From: Rubrivivax sp.
GTDB taxonomy: Bacteria; Pseudomonadota; Gammaproteobacteria; Burkholderiales; Burkholderiaceae_C
DNA length: 64,000 nt
Direction: 5' to 3'
Assembly: GCA_027491255.1 (NCBI GenBank)
Contig: JAIXWM010000057.1
Location: forward strand, 1-64,000
Part shown: in pieces, positions 38,159-46,438 of the stretch
Position numbering within the stretch: position 1 is the stretch's first letter
How the letters are laid out: the number at the start of each line of letters is the position of its first letter
Made by a program: the position numbers and the translations under genes
Notes under the pieces: generated by a model
Databases searched by the model: none
What the model saw: the letters and a program-made list of their open reading frames with translations, nothing else
Told to the model about the DNA's origin: nothing

Positions 38159-39169
38159 ATGGCCAAGCGCATCAGCCTCACGCAGTACCTCGTCGAGCAG
38201 GAACGCCAGCACGGCCACATACCGGCGCAACTGCGGCTGCTGATCGAGGTCGTCGCCCGCGCCTGCAAGCGCATCGCGATCTCGGTCAACAAGGGCGCGC
38301 TCGGCGACGTGCTGGGCAGCGCCGGCTCGGAGAACGTGCAGGGCGAGGTGCAGAAGAAGCTCGACGTGATCGCCAACGAGGTGCTGGTGGAGGCCAACGA
38401 ATGGGGCGGCCACCTCGCGGCGATGGCCAGCGAGGAGATGGACTCCGTCCACCTCGTGCCCAATCGCTACCCCCAGGGCGAGTACCTGCTGCTGTTCGAC
38501 CCGCTGGACGGCTCGAGCAACATCGACGTCAACGTCAGCATCGGCACCATCTTCAGCGTGCTGCGCAAGGTGAGCCACACGCGCGGCATCAGCGAGGAGG
38601 ACTTCCTGCAGCCCGGCCGCCAGCAGGCCGCCGCCGGCTACTGCGTCTACGGCCCGCAGACCACGCTGGTGCTGACCGTGGGCGACGGCGTGGCGATGTT
38701 CACGCTCGACCGCGAGCAGGGCTCGTGGGTGCTGACGCAGGACAACGTGCAGATCGCGGCGGACACCAAGGAGTTCGCGATCAACATGAGCAACATGCGC
38801 CACTGGGCCCCGCCGGTGCGGCGCTACATCGACGAGTGCCTGGCGGGTCGCGAAGGCCCGCGCGGCAAGGACTTCAACATGCGCTGGATCGCCAGCATGG
38901 TGGCCGACGTGCACCGCATCCTCAGCCGCGGCGGCATCTTCATGTACCCCTGGGACCAGCGCGAGCCCGACAAGCCGGGCAAGCTGCGCCTGATGTACGA
39001 GGCCAACCCGATGGCCTTCCTCGTCGAACAGGCCGGCGGCTGCGCCACCAACGGCACGCAGCGCATCATGGACATCATGCCCACCAAGCTGCACGAGCGC
39101 GTGAGCGTGATCCTCGGCTCACGCAACGAGGTCGACCGCGTGACGGCTTACCACCAGCCGGGCGGCTGA
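38159..39169 (+). CDS. fbp: class I fructose-1,6-bisphosphatase
   Basis: 336 residues. The metal and substrate motifs [20 protein letters not shown] and the sugar-binding [20 protein letters not shown] are intact. It dephosphorylates fructose-1,6-bisphosphate in gluconeogenesis or, in autotrophs, the Calvin cycle. The start [14 protein letters not shown] is the family N-terminus. GACAAT at 38112-38117 may be its -10. The 295 bases before it (37864-38158) hold no other gene. pepN and fbp are neighbours in many relatives, so the LysR-to-receptor genes look inserted. Confidence 0.95.
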   Translation: MAKRISLTQYLVEQERQHGHIPAQLRLLIEVVARACKRIAISVNKGALGDVLGSAGSENVQGEVQKKLDVIANEVLVEANEWGGHLAAMASEEMDSVHLVPNRYPQGEYLLLFDPLDGSSNIDVNVSIGTIFSVLRKVSHTRGISEEDFLQPGRQQAAAGYCVYGPQTTLVLTVGDGVAMFTLDREQGSWVLTQDNVQIAADTKEFAINMSNMRHWAPPVRRYIDECLAGREGPRGKDFNMRWIASMVADVHRILSRGGIFMYPWDQREPDKPGKLRLMYEANPMAFLVEQAGGCATNGTQRIMDIMPTKLHERVSVILGSRNEVDRVTAYHQPGG

Positions 39170-39220
39170 GCGACTGAGCGGCCGAGCGGGGTTCAGGAAC
39201 CGTTCGGGACCGATCCGATT

Positions 39221-39247
39221 CCGTTCGGGCTGAGCTTGTCGAAGCCC
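39221..39247. repeat. short dispersed repeat (CCGTTCGGGCTGAGC type)
   Basis: A second version of the motif at 35113, within 80 bases of the fbp stop. A shorter CCGTTCGG lies just upstream at about 39200. Confidence 0.5.
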
Positions 39248-39334
39248 TCGCGGGCACTTCGAATACGTAGGGACGTCCCCAGTCCTGTATGGCATCGAGC
39301 GGGTGGCGCCGAGTACGGCGATGTCGCCGCAGCG

Positions 39335-39475
39335 GATTTCGAGGGGTGCGCGCAGTTGCCGCCCGGTTGCCTGGTGGCGACGGAGGCCTGCGCTGGTGCG
39401 AACCACGTGGGTCGCCGGCTTGCGCCGATAGGGCTCGATGCCCGGCTGATCGCGGGCCATTTCGTCACGCCTTGA
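39335..39475 (+). pseudogene. IS110/IS1111-like transposase fragment
   Basis: The plus strand reads DFEGCAQLPPGCLVATEACAG, then ANHVGRRLAPIGLDARLIAG and HFVTP before a stop. This matches, block by block, the IS110-group DEDD transposase segment LP.CLV.MEACGGAHHWAR.L..LGH.VRLM.P.FV.PY. Only about 46 residues remain, with neither the catalytic N-terminus nor the Ser-rich C-terminus. The surrounding 39170-39823 region (650 bases) otherwise holds only dispersed repeats and no gene I can support. Confidence 0.6.
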
Positions 39476-39831
39476 GGCAAGGCCGTCAAGACTGCTGCGC
39501 AGCAGGCCGAGCTCACGACGAACCGACGGCGCGAGCGCTGCAAGGAGGAGCGGCCAGCCGGGCCTGCACTGAAAAGCAAGTCAGGCCTTGCTGGCAGCAG
39601 GCGTGATGCCGTCCCCGGTCAACCGCCGTGTCTCTGGAGCCGCAGGCGATGAGTTCACGCGGGCCTTTGCAGACGCGCTCGCCCGGGGCTTGTCCGCTCC
39701 ACGACCGCAGTTCCCTGGCCAGCGAAGCCCGGGGCCCGGCCTGCCGGCGGCCCTGCGGCGTAGGGGTTTCCGTCCCGCTGGCCTGACGCGACAGAGCCTG
39801 TCGCAGATTGCCCGAGCCGGAACTCACTGAA

Positions 39832-40162
39832 TCAATGAGCGATCCCCAGGAAGACAGCCAGTCGCCGGTCGACCTCGGCCAGCGCCGCGTCGTCGATGCG
39901 GCCGAAGACCGCGCCTATCCATCTTGTCCAGGTGCACGGTCACGGCCTTGTCGATCATGACCTGGGACACCTTCTGCGGGCCGTTACCGGGGCCAGGCTC
40001 CAGCGCCAGCCGCAGCCGCGGGGCATCGGCCAGCTCGCTGGTGATCGGCAACACCGTCACGCTGCCGCACGCCCGGAAGTGGTCGGACTGGATCACGAGG
40101 GCCGGCCTGGGCTTGCCGTCGTCCCCTTGCACGGCGACCGTCACCAGGTCGCCGCGCCTCAC
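39832..40162 (-). pseudogene. mazF: MazF/PemK-type toxin with a C-terminal frameshift
   Basis: From GTG at 40162 the frame reads RRGDLVTVAVQGDDGKPRPALVIQSDHFRACGSVTVLPITSEL...VSQVMIDKAVTVHLDKMD, a clear MazF/PemK fold. At about 39915 one extra base shifts the frame: the expected ending VFGRIDDAALAEVDRRLAVFLGIAH followed by TGA (39832-39834) lies in the next frame. Read straight through, the product is about 112 residues with an Arg-rich tail ending at 39824. The RNase core residues may survive, so partial activity or a sequencing error cannot be excluded. Its start overlaps the antitoxin stop (GTGA). Confidence 0.75.
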
Positions 40163-40392
40163 GCAGCCCAGCCCTCCAGATCCTGCGCCGCCTCCTGCAT
40201 CAGCGCCTGCAGCGGCAGATCGGCCTCGTCGGTGGCGGCCACAAGAAGGCATTGAGCGCGGCATTCCTCGGCAAAGCCCGCGCGTCGCGTATCCGGCACC
40301 CAAAGCTGAACCGGCCGCAGACCGGCCCGGCGCAGGGCCTCGCGATGCCGGCGAACCCGGACAACGGTGGTGGAAGGATTCGTCGCAGGCAC
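40159..40392 (-). CDS. mazE: MazE-family antitoxin (DUF3018-like)
   Basis: 77 residues from GTG at 40392. The sequence TTVVRVRRHREALRRAGLRPVQLWVPDTRRAGFAEECRAQ...DLPLQALMQEAAQDLEGWAA matches the small antitoxins annotated as MazE family. It should bind DNA with its N-terminal part and neutralise the toxin encoded just downstream, with which it overlaps by four bases. There is no strong ribosome site; an ATG is not available in frame near the conserved start. Confidence 0.8.
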   Translation of the reverse strand: MPATNPSTTVVRVRRHREALRRAGLRPVQLWVPDTRRAGFAEECRAQCLLVAATDEADLPLQALMQEAAQDLEGWAA

Positions 40393-40558
40393 GCATCCGA
40401 TGTTACATAAAACGCACCGAGCATCCCGGGCCCGCGAGGCGCGCTCACCCCGCCACGAACTGCACCGCCGAAGCCGGCACCTCCTGCAGCACCTCCTGGC
40501 CCACCTCGCGCAGGGTGTCACCGGCGCGAAAGGGTGCGTCGACGGCGACAATCAGTCG

Positions 40559-41317
40559 ATGTCCGCCCCACCCGCTCCGGACTCGGAACACACCCTGCGC
40601 CGCGACCTCGCCGCCGCCTACCGGCTGGCCGCGCGCCGCGGCTGGGACGACATCGTCTGGACGCACATCTCGGCCGCCCTGCCCGACGAGCCCGGGCACT
40701 ACCTGATCAACCGCTTCGGCCAGCGCTTCTGCGAGATCACGGCCTCGAGCCTGGTCAAGGTGGACACCGCCGGGCGCGTGGTCGACGGCTCGGGCGCGCG
40801 CGTCAACCCCAGCGGTTTCGCCATCCACGGTTGCGTGCATGCCGCCCGGCCCGACGCGGCTTGCGTGCTGCACCTGCACACGATGTGGGGCCAGGCGCTG
40901 GCGGCGTTGCCGCAGGGGCTTCTGCCCTGCTCGCAACCGGCGCTGCGGCTGGTGGGCCGGCTCGGCCGCCACGCCTACGAGGGCCTGGCCTTCACGCCCG
41001 CCGAGCAGCAGCGCCTGGTGGCCGCGCTCGGCACGCTGGACGGCGTGCTGCTCGAGCACCACGGCCCGCTGCTGGTGGGCCGCACCGTGGCAGAGGCCTT
41101 CGTCCTGATGCACCTGCTCGAGCGCGCGGCCCAGGTGCAACTGGCGGCGATGGCGGCGATGGCCGGCACCGGCGGGCCGCTGCCGCTGGTGCCGCCCGAG
41201 ATCGTGGCGCTGACGCAGCGCCAGTGGGCGGGCCCCGCCAATGCGCCCGAGGGCGAGGACGAATGGCCGGCGCTGCTGCGCAGCCTGGAAGAAACCGACC
41301 CTGGATACGACCGTTGA
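40559..41317 (+). CDS. class II aldolase/adducin family protein
   Basis: 252 residues. The class II aldolase fold is seen in LAAAYRLAARRGWDDIVWTHISAALP, the zinc-ligand motif VLHLHTMWGQALAALPQGL (HLH) and the third His in LLEHHGPLLVG. Family members cleave sugar phosphates or related hydroxy acids, and some have lost lyase activity. It begins a two-gene plus-strand unit with the tautomerase 76 bases downstream and converges on the transporter/deacetylase operon. The substrate is unknown. Confidence 0.87.
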   Translation: MSAPPAPDSEHTLRRDLAAAYRLAARRGWDDIVWTHISAALPDEPGHYLINRFGQRFCEITASSLVKVDTAGRVVDGSGARVNPSGFAIHGCVHAARPDAACVLHLHTMWGQALAALPQGLLPCSQPALRLVGRLGRHAYEGLAFTPAEQQRLVAALGTLDGVLLEHHGPLLVGRTVAEAFVLMHLLERAAQVQLAAMAAMAGTGGPLPLVPPEIVALTQRQWAGPANAPEGEDEWPALLRSLEETDPGYDR

Positions 41318-41393
41318 AGCGGCGCTCGGGCCGCCAGGCCCCGCCGCCCCAGCCACCACCTCATCGCAACCGCCACCCTGAAGGAGAAACCTC

Positions 41394-41603
41394 ATGCCCA
41401 CCATCCGCGTCGAACTCTTCGAAGGCCGCACCGTCGAGCAGAAGCGCGCCCTCGCGCAGGCGCTGACCGAGGCCACCGTGCGCACGCTCGGCGGCTCGCC
41501 CGACGGCGTGGACGTCGTCTTCTTCGACATCGCGCGCCACGACTGGGCCACCGGCGGCACGCTGTGGGCCGACAAGGCGGCCAAGCCGCCCGCGGCGGGC
41601 TGA
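41394..41603 (+). CDS. 4-oxalocrotonate tautomerase family protein
   Basis: 69 residues. Pro follows the initiator Met (MPTIRVELFEGRTVEQKRALAQALTEATVRTLGGSPDGVDVVFFDI), as needed for the catalytic N-terminal proline once Met is removed. These small enzymes tautomerise 2-hydroxymuconate or related enols. AAGGAGAAACC is a strong ribosome site. It is probably co-transcribed with the class II aldolase; a combined role in breaking down an oxo-acid is an inference. Confidence 0.9.
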   Translation: MPTIRVELFEGRTVEQKRALAQALTEATVRTLGGSPDGVDVVFFDIARHDWATGGTLWADKAAKPPAAG

Positions 41604-41611
41604 GGCGCCCC

Positions 41612-42310
41612 TCAGGCCTGGGCGCCCGCCGCTGCCGGCCGAGGCGCCAGCTCGACGCCGAAATGCCGCTTCACGATGTCGGCGATGTTCTCGAAGCACG
41701 AGCCCCAGCGCACGACCTCGAGCGTCTCGCAGTTCAGCAGCGTCGACGAGGCCTGCCAGGGGTGGTACTTCATCAGGCCGTAGTCGATGACGATGTCGGC
41801 GATCGCGGTGATCTCGGGCTCCATGTCCTCGACGCGGAACTTGGTGCCGTGCATCGACAGGTTGGCAGACGAGCCGAACAGCAGCGTGCCGCGCTCCAGG
41901 CTCAGGCGCGTGATCTCGCGGTGGAAGGGCCCGGCGTTCAGCAGCATCAGCAGCGTGCCGCCCTTGGTGCTGCGCTCGTAGGTGTCGGGGTCCAGCGCGG
42001 CCAGCAGCGGGTGGTCGGCGCGGCAGGGCGCGATCAGCCCGAGCGGCAGGTCGTAGTCCTGCGTGATGGCCTCGACGATGGCGCGACCGCGTGCGCTGAC
42101 GACGTGCAGCTCGCGGTGCAGCGCGTCGTTGCCGAGCATCGCGTTGAGCTTGCTGGGCGCGCGGCGCTTGGTGTCGAAGATGCGGCGCAGCGCCTGCGGC
42201 CGCGCCGCGATCAGCGAGTAGCCGACATCGTTGGGCAGGATCGCGATGCCGCCGCGCTGCATCACGTCCATCGCACGCCGCGCATCGGCGGCAGGGTTCA
42301 ACACACTCAC
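41612..42310 (-). CDS. YrdC/Sua5-like (TsaC-fold) protein
   Basis: 232 residues from GTG at 42310. The YrdC fold shows GGIAILPNDVGYSLIA, the KR-containing nucleotide motif FDTKRRAPSKLNAML and the SSANLS motif. True TsaC makes threonylcarbamoyl-AMP for tRNA modification; this copy is the last gene of a transport/catabolic operon and is longer and diverged (HPWQASSTLLNCETLEVVRWG...). A carbamoyl-handling role linked to the pathway is conceivable but unproven. GGAGG lies about 10 bases before the start. Confidence 0.75.
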   Translation of the reverse strand: MSVLNPAADARRAMDVMQRGGIAILPNDVGYSLIAARPQALRRIFDTKRRAPSKLNAMLGNDALHRELHVVSARGRAIVEAITQDYDLPLGLIAPCRADHPLLAALDPDTYERSTKGGTLLMLLNAGPFHREITRLSLERGTLLFGSSANLSMHGTKFRVEDMEPEITAIADIVIDYGLMKYHPWQASSTLLNCETLEVVRWGSCFENIADIVKRHFGVELAPRPAAAGAQA

Positions 42311-42362
42311 GGGATGGTCCTCCGGTCACTGCGTGACCACGTCGGCGGCCGGGCGCCGGCGC

Positions 42363-43067
42363 TCACGCCGACAGGGCCGGGTCGGCCGCCGCCTTCGGCC
42401 CGGTGCCGGCCGCGGCGCCGAAGATCGCCTGCTTGCCGGCGTGGATGTGGGCGCGCATCGTCGCTTCGGCCCAGGCGGCGTCACCACCGGCGATGGCCTC
42501 GACGATGTCGCGGTGCTGCAGCGCGCTGCGCTCGAGCGCGGCGCGGTCGTAGCGGGCGAAGGTCTGGCGCTCCATCGGCACCTGCACCACCGCCGACAGC
42601 AAGGCGGGCAGCCGCGGATGGCCCGCCGCGGCAACGATGCGCCGGTGCAGGCGGTTGTTGGACTCGGCGACCAGGCGCGCATCGACCGGCCCGCGACCGC
42701 GCACCAGGCGCTCAAACGCCAGCACCTCGGCGCGCATCGCCGCGACGTCCTCGGCTGCGGCGTGCCGCGCCGCGAGACCGGCGGCATAGCTCTCGAGCAA
42801 CGCCCGCAAGTCGAAGACCTGCAGCAGGTTGTCCTCGGACCAGTCGACGACCACCGCGCCGCGGTTGGGCCGCAGCTCGACGTAGCCCTCGGCGGCCAGC
42901 AGGGCCAGGGCCTGGCGCACCGAGGTGCGCGAGACCCCGGCCATCTCGGCGACGACGACCTCGCGCACCCGGTCGCCGCCGGCGAAGCGGCCCGAGGCCA
43001 CCGCCTCGCGGATGACGGCGCAGGCCTTCTCGACGTTGCTCGGGGCCGGCGTGGGCCCGGCGCTCAA
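42363..43067 (-). CDS. GntR family regulator with FCD domain
   Basis: 234 residues. The GntR winged helix spans about 10-70 (VREVVVAEMAGVSRTSVRQALALLAAEGYVELRPNRGAVV), followed by an all-helical FCD effector domain (about 85-215) with the usual metal-binding His pattern (ALQHRDIVEAI...AHIHAGK). It starts with TTG at 43067, overlapping the stop of the upstream receptor gene as TTGA; no ATG or GTG is available before the helix-turn-helix. It is the likely regulator of the operon in which it lies. Confidence 0.88.
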   Translation of the reverse strand: MSAGPTPAPSNVEKACAVIREAVASGRFAGGDRVREVVVAEMAGVSRTSVRQALALLAAEGYVELRPNRGAVVVDWSEDNLLQVFDLRALLESYAAGLAARHAAAEDVAAMRAEVLAFERLVRGRGPVDARLVAESNNRLHRRIVAAAGHPRLPALLSAVVQVPMERQTFARYDRAALERSALQHRDIVEAIAGGDAAWAEATMRAHIHAGKQAIFGAAAGTGPKAAADPALSA

Positions 43068-43867
43068 CGCCAGTACTCGGGCCGCGAGAAGCCCTTGGCC
43101 TTGGGGTCGGTCTCGACGAAGCGGCGGTAGGTGTCGGACTTGTAGCCCTCCACCAGTTGCTTGACCAGCGGCCCCTCGGCCACGTCCTTGCGTGCCACCA
43201 GGATGATGCGGAACTGCGGCGCCGGGTCCTCGAGCGCCAGCGCCGAGGACAGCAGCATGCCCGCGGCCAGCACGTGGTTGCCGAGGATGGCCGCGAGGTC
43301 GAACTCGGGCATGGTGCGCGGCATCTGCGGCGCATCCAGCGGCACCATCTTCAGGTTCTTCGGGTTGCCGGTGATGTTCCTCTCGCTGTGGCGGCCGGCC
43401 GGCACGTTCGGGTCGAGCGTGATCAGGCCCTGCAACTGCAGGAAGGTCAGCGCGCGGGCCAGCGAGGTGGCCTCGTTGGGCACGGCCACCGTGGCGCCGT
43501 TGGGCAGGGCCTTCAGGTCCTTGTGCTTGGCCGAATACAGGCCGAGCGGCGCGCTGGGCACCTGCAGCACCTCGACGAGCTGGCCCTTCTGCTGGTTGTT
43601 GAACGAGTCCATGAAGGCACGGTTCTGGAACACGTTGGCGTCGAGCGAGCCGTCCATCAGCGCCGTGTTGGGCTGCACGATGTTGGTGAACTCGGTCACC
43701 TGCACCTTGATGCCCCGGGCCTCGAGCGCCGGCTGCACGCCGCGCTTGAACTGGTCGGCATAGGGGCCGGGGAAGAAGCCGATGCGCAGCGTGCCCTGGG
43801 CCTGCACCGAGGCGGTGGCGGCGAGTGCAGCGAGGGCGACGCCGGCGAGGAAGAAGCGCTTTTTCAC
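43064..43867 (-). CDS. MetQ/NlpA-like periplasmic substrate-binding protein
   Basis: 267 residues from GTG at 43867, with AGGAGA upstream. A signal peptide (KKRFFLAGVALAALAATASVQA) ends without the lipobox Cys normal for MetQ/NlpA, so this should be a free periplasmic receptor. The body (LRIGFFPGPYADQF, GIKVQVTEFTNIVQPNTALMDGSLDANVFQNRAFMDSFN, VPNEATSLARALTFLQLQGLI) is clearly NlpA-type. Relatives bind methionine, but the neighbours suggest another ligand. Confidence 0.87.
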   Translation of the reverse strand: MKKRFFLAGVALAALAATASVQAQGTLRIGFFPGPYADQFKRGVQPALEARGIKVQVTEFTNIVQPNTALMDGSLDANVFQNRAFMDSFNNQQKGQLVEVLQVPSAPLGLYSAKHKDLKALPNGATVAVPNEATSLARALTFLQLQGLITLDPNVPAGRHSERNITGNPKNLKMVPLDAPQMPRTMPEFDLAAILGNHVLAAGMLLSSALALEDPAPQFRIILVARKDVAEGPLVKQLVEGYKSDTYRRFVETDPKAKGFSRPEYWR

Positions 43868-43922
43868 GGGAGGTCTCCTGAGGGTTGAAGGAACGGGGGG
43901 AAGAATGCCTGGATCGAGAGTG

Positions 43923-44594
43923 TCAGCGCCGGTCCAGCCGCGCCGCGAGCCAGTTGCCGGCCATCTGCGTGGCCTGCACCAACACGAACATGATGACGCA
44001 GCACCACACCATGACGCCGGTCTCGAAGCGGTAGTACCCGTAGCGTATGGCCAGATCGCCCAGGCCGCCGGCGCCCACGGCACCGGCCACGGCCGAGTAG
44101 GCGATGAAGCCGGTGGCCGTCACCGTGAGGCTGCCCACCAGCGCCACCCGGGCCTCGGACAGCAGCACCTTGAACACCATGTGGCGGGCCGATGCGCCAC
44201 AGGCCTGCGCCATGTCGATCACGCCGCGCGGCACGTCGCGCAGGTTCTGCTCCACCAGACGGGCGAAGTAGGGGATCACCGCGACCGACAGCGCCACGGC
44301 GGCCGCCTTCGGCCCGATGCTGGTGCCGACGACGAAGCGCGACACCGGGATCAGCAGCACGAGCAGGATGATGAAGGGGAAGGAACGCAGCGCATTGACC
44401 AGGTAACCCACGATGCGGTTGAGCAGGGGCTTCGGGTACAGGCCCTGGGGTGCGGTGACGAACAGCATCACGCCCAGAGGCGTGCCCAGCAGCAAGGCGC
44501 TGGTCATGGTCGCGCCGACCATGATGAAGGTGTCGAGCGTGGCCTTCCACAGGTCGGGCCCGAACTCGACGAAGGAGCGCAGCAGTTCGTCCAT
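43923..44594 (-). CDS. MetI-like ABC transporter permease
   Basis: 223 residues with five to six membrane segments and the permease loop IDMAQACGASARHMVFKVLLSEARVALVGS. Size and order match MetI. The ATG lies 3 bases after the ATPase stop, so the two are translated together; the receptor gene follows after 55 bases. It should form the channel of a methionine-type (MUT family) importer whose real substrate is open. Confidence 0.88.
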   Translation of the reverse strand: MDELLRSFVEFGPDLWKATLDTFIMVGATMTSALLLGTPLGVMLFVTAPQGLYPKPLLNRIVGYLVNALRSFPFIILLVLLIPVSRFVVGTSIGPKAAAVALSVAVIPYFARLVEQNLRDVPRGVIDMAQACGASARHMVFKVLLSEARVALVGSLTVTATGFIAYSAVAGAVGAGGLGDLAIRYGYYRFETGVMVWCCVIMFVLVQATQMAGNWLAARLDRR

Positions 44595-44597
44595 GGT

Positions 44598-45386
44598 CTA
44601 GTCGTCCGTCGGCAGCACGGTCTCGTCGGTCCAGCCGCGCGCGGTCTCGAAGAAGAAGCGCCCGAGCGGGCTGCGCGGGCGCGGGTCAGCCATGTCGATC
44701 GCGTCGACCACGCGCCCGCGCTCCAGCACGATGCAGCGCTGGCACAGGTAGCTGGCGACCTTGATGTCGTGGGTGACGATCACGATCGTCATGCCACGCT
44801 CGCGGTTGAGCCGGCGCAGCAGGCGCAGGATGGACAGCGCCGTGTGCGGGTCCAGCGCCGAGGTCGCCTCGTCACACAGCAGCACCTTGGGCGAGGTGGC
44901 GAGCGCGCGCGCGATCGCCACCCGCTGGCGCTGACCGCCCGACAACTGCGCCGGGTAGGCGCCCTCCTTGTCAGCCAGGCCGACGGCGTGCAAGGACTCG
45001 CGCGCGGTCTTCGCCCGCTGCGCGGAAGGCACGCCCGCCACCTCGAGCGCGAACTCCACGTTGCCCAGCGCCGTGCGGTGCGCGAGCAGGTTGAACTGCT
45101 GGAAGATCATGCCCACGCGCTGGCGAGCGCGGGAAAGCGCCGCACCGCTCAGGCCGGTCATCTCGACGCCATCCACGCGCACCGAGCCCTGCGTCGGCTC
45201 CTCGAGACGGTTGATCAGGCGCAGCAGCGTGCTCTTGCCGGCGCCGGAAAACCCGAGCAGGCCGAAGACCTCGCCGGCGGCGATGTCCAGGTCCGTGGGG
45301 TGCAGCGCGTCGACGACCTGCCCGCGCGACTGGAATCGCTTGGCGGCCTGGCGCAACTGGATGATCGGTTCGGCGGGGCCGTTCAT
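44598..45386 (-). CDS. MetN-like ABC ATPase lacking the NIL domain
   Basis: 262 residues. Walker A is LGFSGAGKSTLL, the signature LSGGQRQRVAIARAL, Walker B VLLCDEATSALD, and the switch His IVIVTHDIKVA. MetN proteins are usually about 340 residues, with a C-terminal NIL/ACT-like domain that senses methionine; here the chain ends soon after the ATPase core (SPLGRFFFETARGWTDETVLPTDD). That removes the known feedback site and argues for a different substrate. Its ATG overlaps the upstream deacetylase stop (ATGA). Confidence 0.86.
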   Translation of the reverse strand: MNGPAEPIIQLRQAAKRFQSRGQVVDALHPTDLDIAAGEVFGLLGFSGAGKSTLLRLINRLEEPTQGSVRVDGVEMTGLSGAALSRARQRVGMIFQQFNLLAHRTALGNVEFALEVAGVPSAQRAKTARESLHAVGLADKEGAYPAQLSGGQRQRVAIARALATSPKVLLCDEATSALDPHTALSILRLLRRLNRERGMTIVIVTHDIKVASYLCQRCIVLERGRVVDAIDMADPRPRSPLGRFFFETARGWTDETVLPTDD

Positions 45387-46438
45387 GGGGTGGCAGGGTC
45401 CTGAGCCACCTGCTGCCAGGCGGCGACGATGGCTGAAGGGTGCGCGAATCGCACTCCTGGCAGCCGCGAGAGCTCACCGAAGGCGTCGAGCAGCGCGTCG
45501 ATGCGAAACGGCTGGCCGCTGAGGAATGGACGCAGCGTGAACACCATCACACGCGCCCGGTCCCGGCCGTCCAGGGCCAAGCCCCGGGCCGCATCGACGA
45601 TGCGGCGCGCGTAGGAGCGGGCACCCGCGGCGCGCGGCGAGCACAGCGCGAAGCCGTCATCCAGGTCGGCCATCTGCGGCAGGCTCCACAGCACGGGCGG
45701 CGCGGTGTGGGCGGAGCCGCCCGTCGCCGGCGCGCCGTCAAAGGCATAAGGCTGCTCGTCGTTGCACCAGTCCAGGCAGACCCGGTAGCCGGCCCGCGGC
45801 AGCAGTGCGGGCGTGCGCGGCGACTGGCCGTACTCGATGCCGTGCCAGACGTCGGTGACGATGCCGCAGGCGGCCAGACGCTCCCGCGTCTCGGCCAGGT
45901 AGGCCAGCTCTGCGGCCTCGTCCATGCCCGCGTGCAGCGGCCGGTTCCACGACAGGCCGTGCGCCACCCATTCGAGATCGCCCCACTCGCCGTCGTGGCA
46001 GGCCCGCACGAGGTCGGGCCGGGTCTCGGCGCTGAGCACGTCGATGGCCAGCGCGTAGGGCAGCCCCAGCGCCTTGAGTCCGCCCGCCAGACGGAAGAAG
46101 CCGCGCCGCAGGCCGTAGTCACGGGCGCCGACGCGGGCGATGTTGGGATCGGGGCGCAGCCCCACCCCGCCGGCGGCCCACTGCGGCTGCGGCCAGCCCA
46201 CGGGCACGGTGTCCTCGTGGCTGTCGAGCGCGATGACCGGGCAGACCCAGACCCCGGCGCCATCGGGCCAGCGGCGCAGCGGCCGCCCCGGCAGGGGCGC
46301 CCAGCCGTGGTGCGGGTGGTCGGGACCGTGCCGGCGCTGGCCGCTGCCGCGCAGATCCAGGCCGAGGCAGCGACCGGGGTCGGCGGCGTCGGCCACCAGG
46401 ACGCGTGGCGCGGCGCTCGGACCCGACGACATGGTCAT
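45383..46438 (-). CDS. polysaccharide-deacetylase-like (PuuE/NodB fold) protein 2
   Basis: 351 residues. The NodB-type barrel is recognised from WVCPVIALDSHED, RDYGLRRGFFRLAGGLKALGLPYALAIDVLSAETRPDLVRACHDGEWGDLEWVAHGLSWNR and the late GYRVCLDWCNDEQPYAF region. It is paralogous to the gene just upstream and overlaps it by ATGA. Members related to PuuE hydrolyse allantoin without metals; others remove acetyl groups from sugars. The lack of an export signal and the ABC importer next door favour an intracellular small-molecule hydrolase. Confidence 0.75.
   Translation of the reverse strand: MTMSSGPSAAPRVLVADAADPGRCLGLDLRGSGQRRHGPDHPHHGWAPLPGRPLRRWPDGAGVWVCPVIALDSHEDTVPVGWPQPQWAAGGVGLRPDPNIARVGARDYGLRRGFFRLAGGLKALGLPYALAIDVLSAETRPDLVRACHDGEWGDLEWVAHGLSWNRPLHAGMDEAAELAYLAETRERLAACGIVTDVWHGIEYGQSPRTPALLPRAGYRVCLDWCNDEQPYAFDGAPATGGSAHTAPPVLWSLPQMADLDDGFALCSPRAAGARSYARRIVDAARGLALDGRDRARVMVFTLRPFLSGQPFRIDALLDAFGELSRLPGVRFAHPSAIVAAWQQVAQDPATP

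Noticed and set aside
40445-40551. Short minus-strand frame ending RAGDTLREVGQEVLQEVPAS and a few residues more
   Set aside because: It reads like real protein, but it is only about 33 residues with no start codon other than TTG; I cannot tell a gene remnant from chance.
43064-45386. Simple call of a methionine importer metNIQ
   Set aside because: The missing NIL domain, missing lipobox and unusual neighbours make the methionine assignment unsafe, so gene symbols were left empty.
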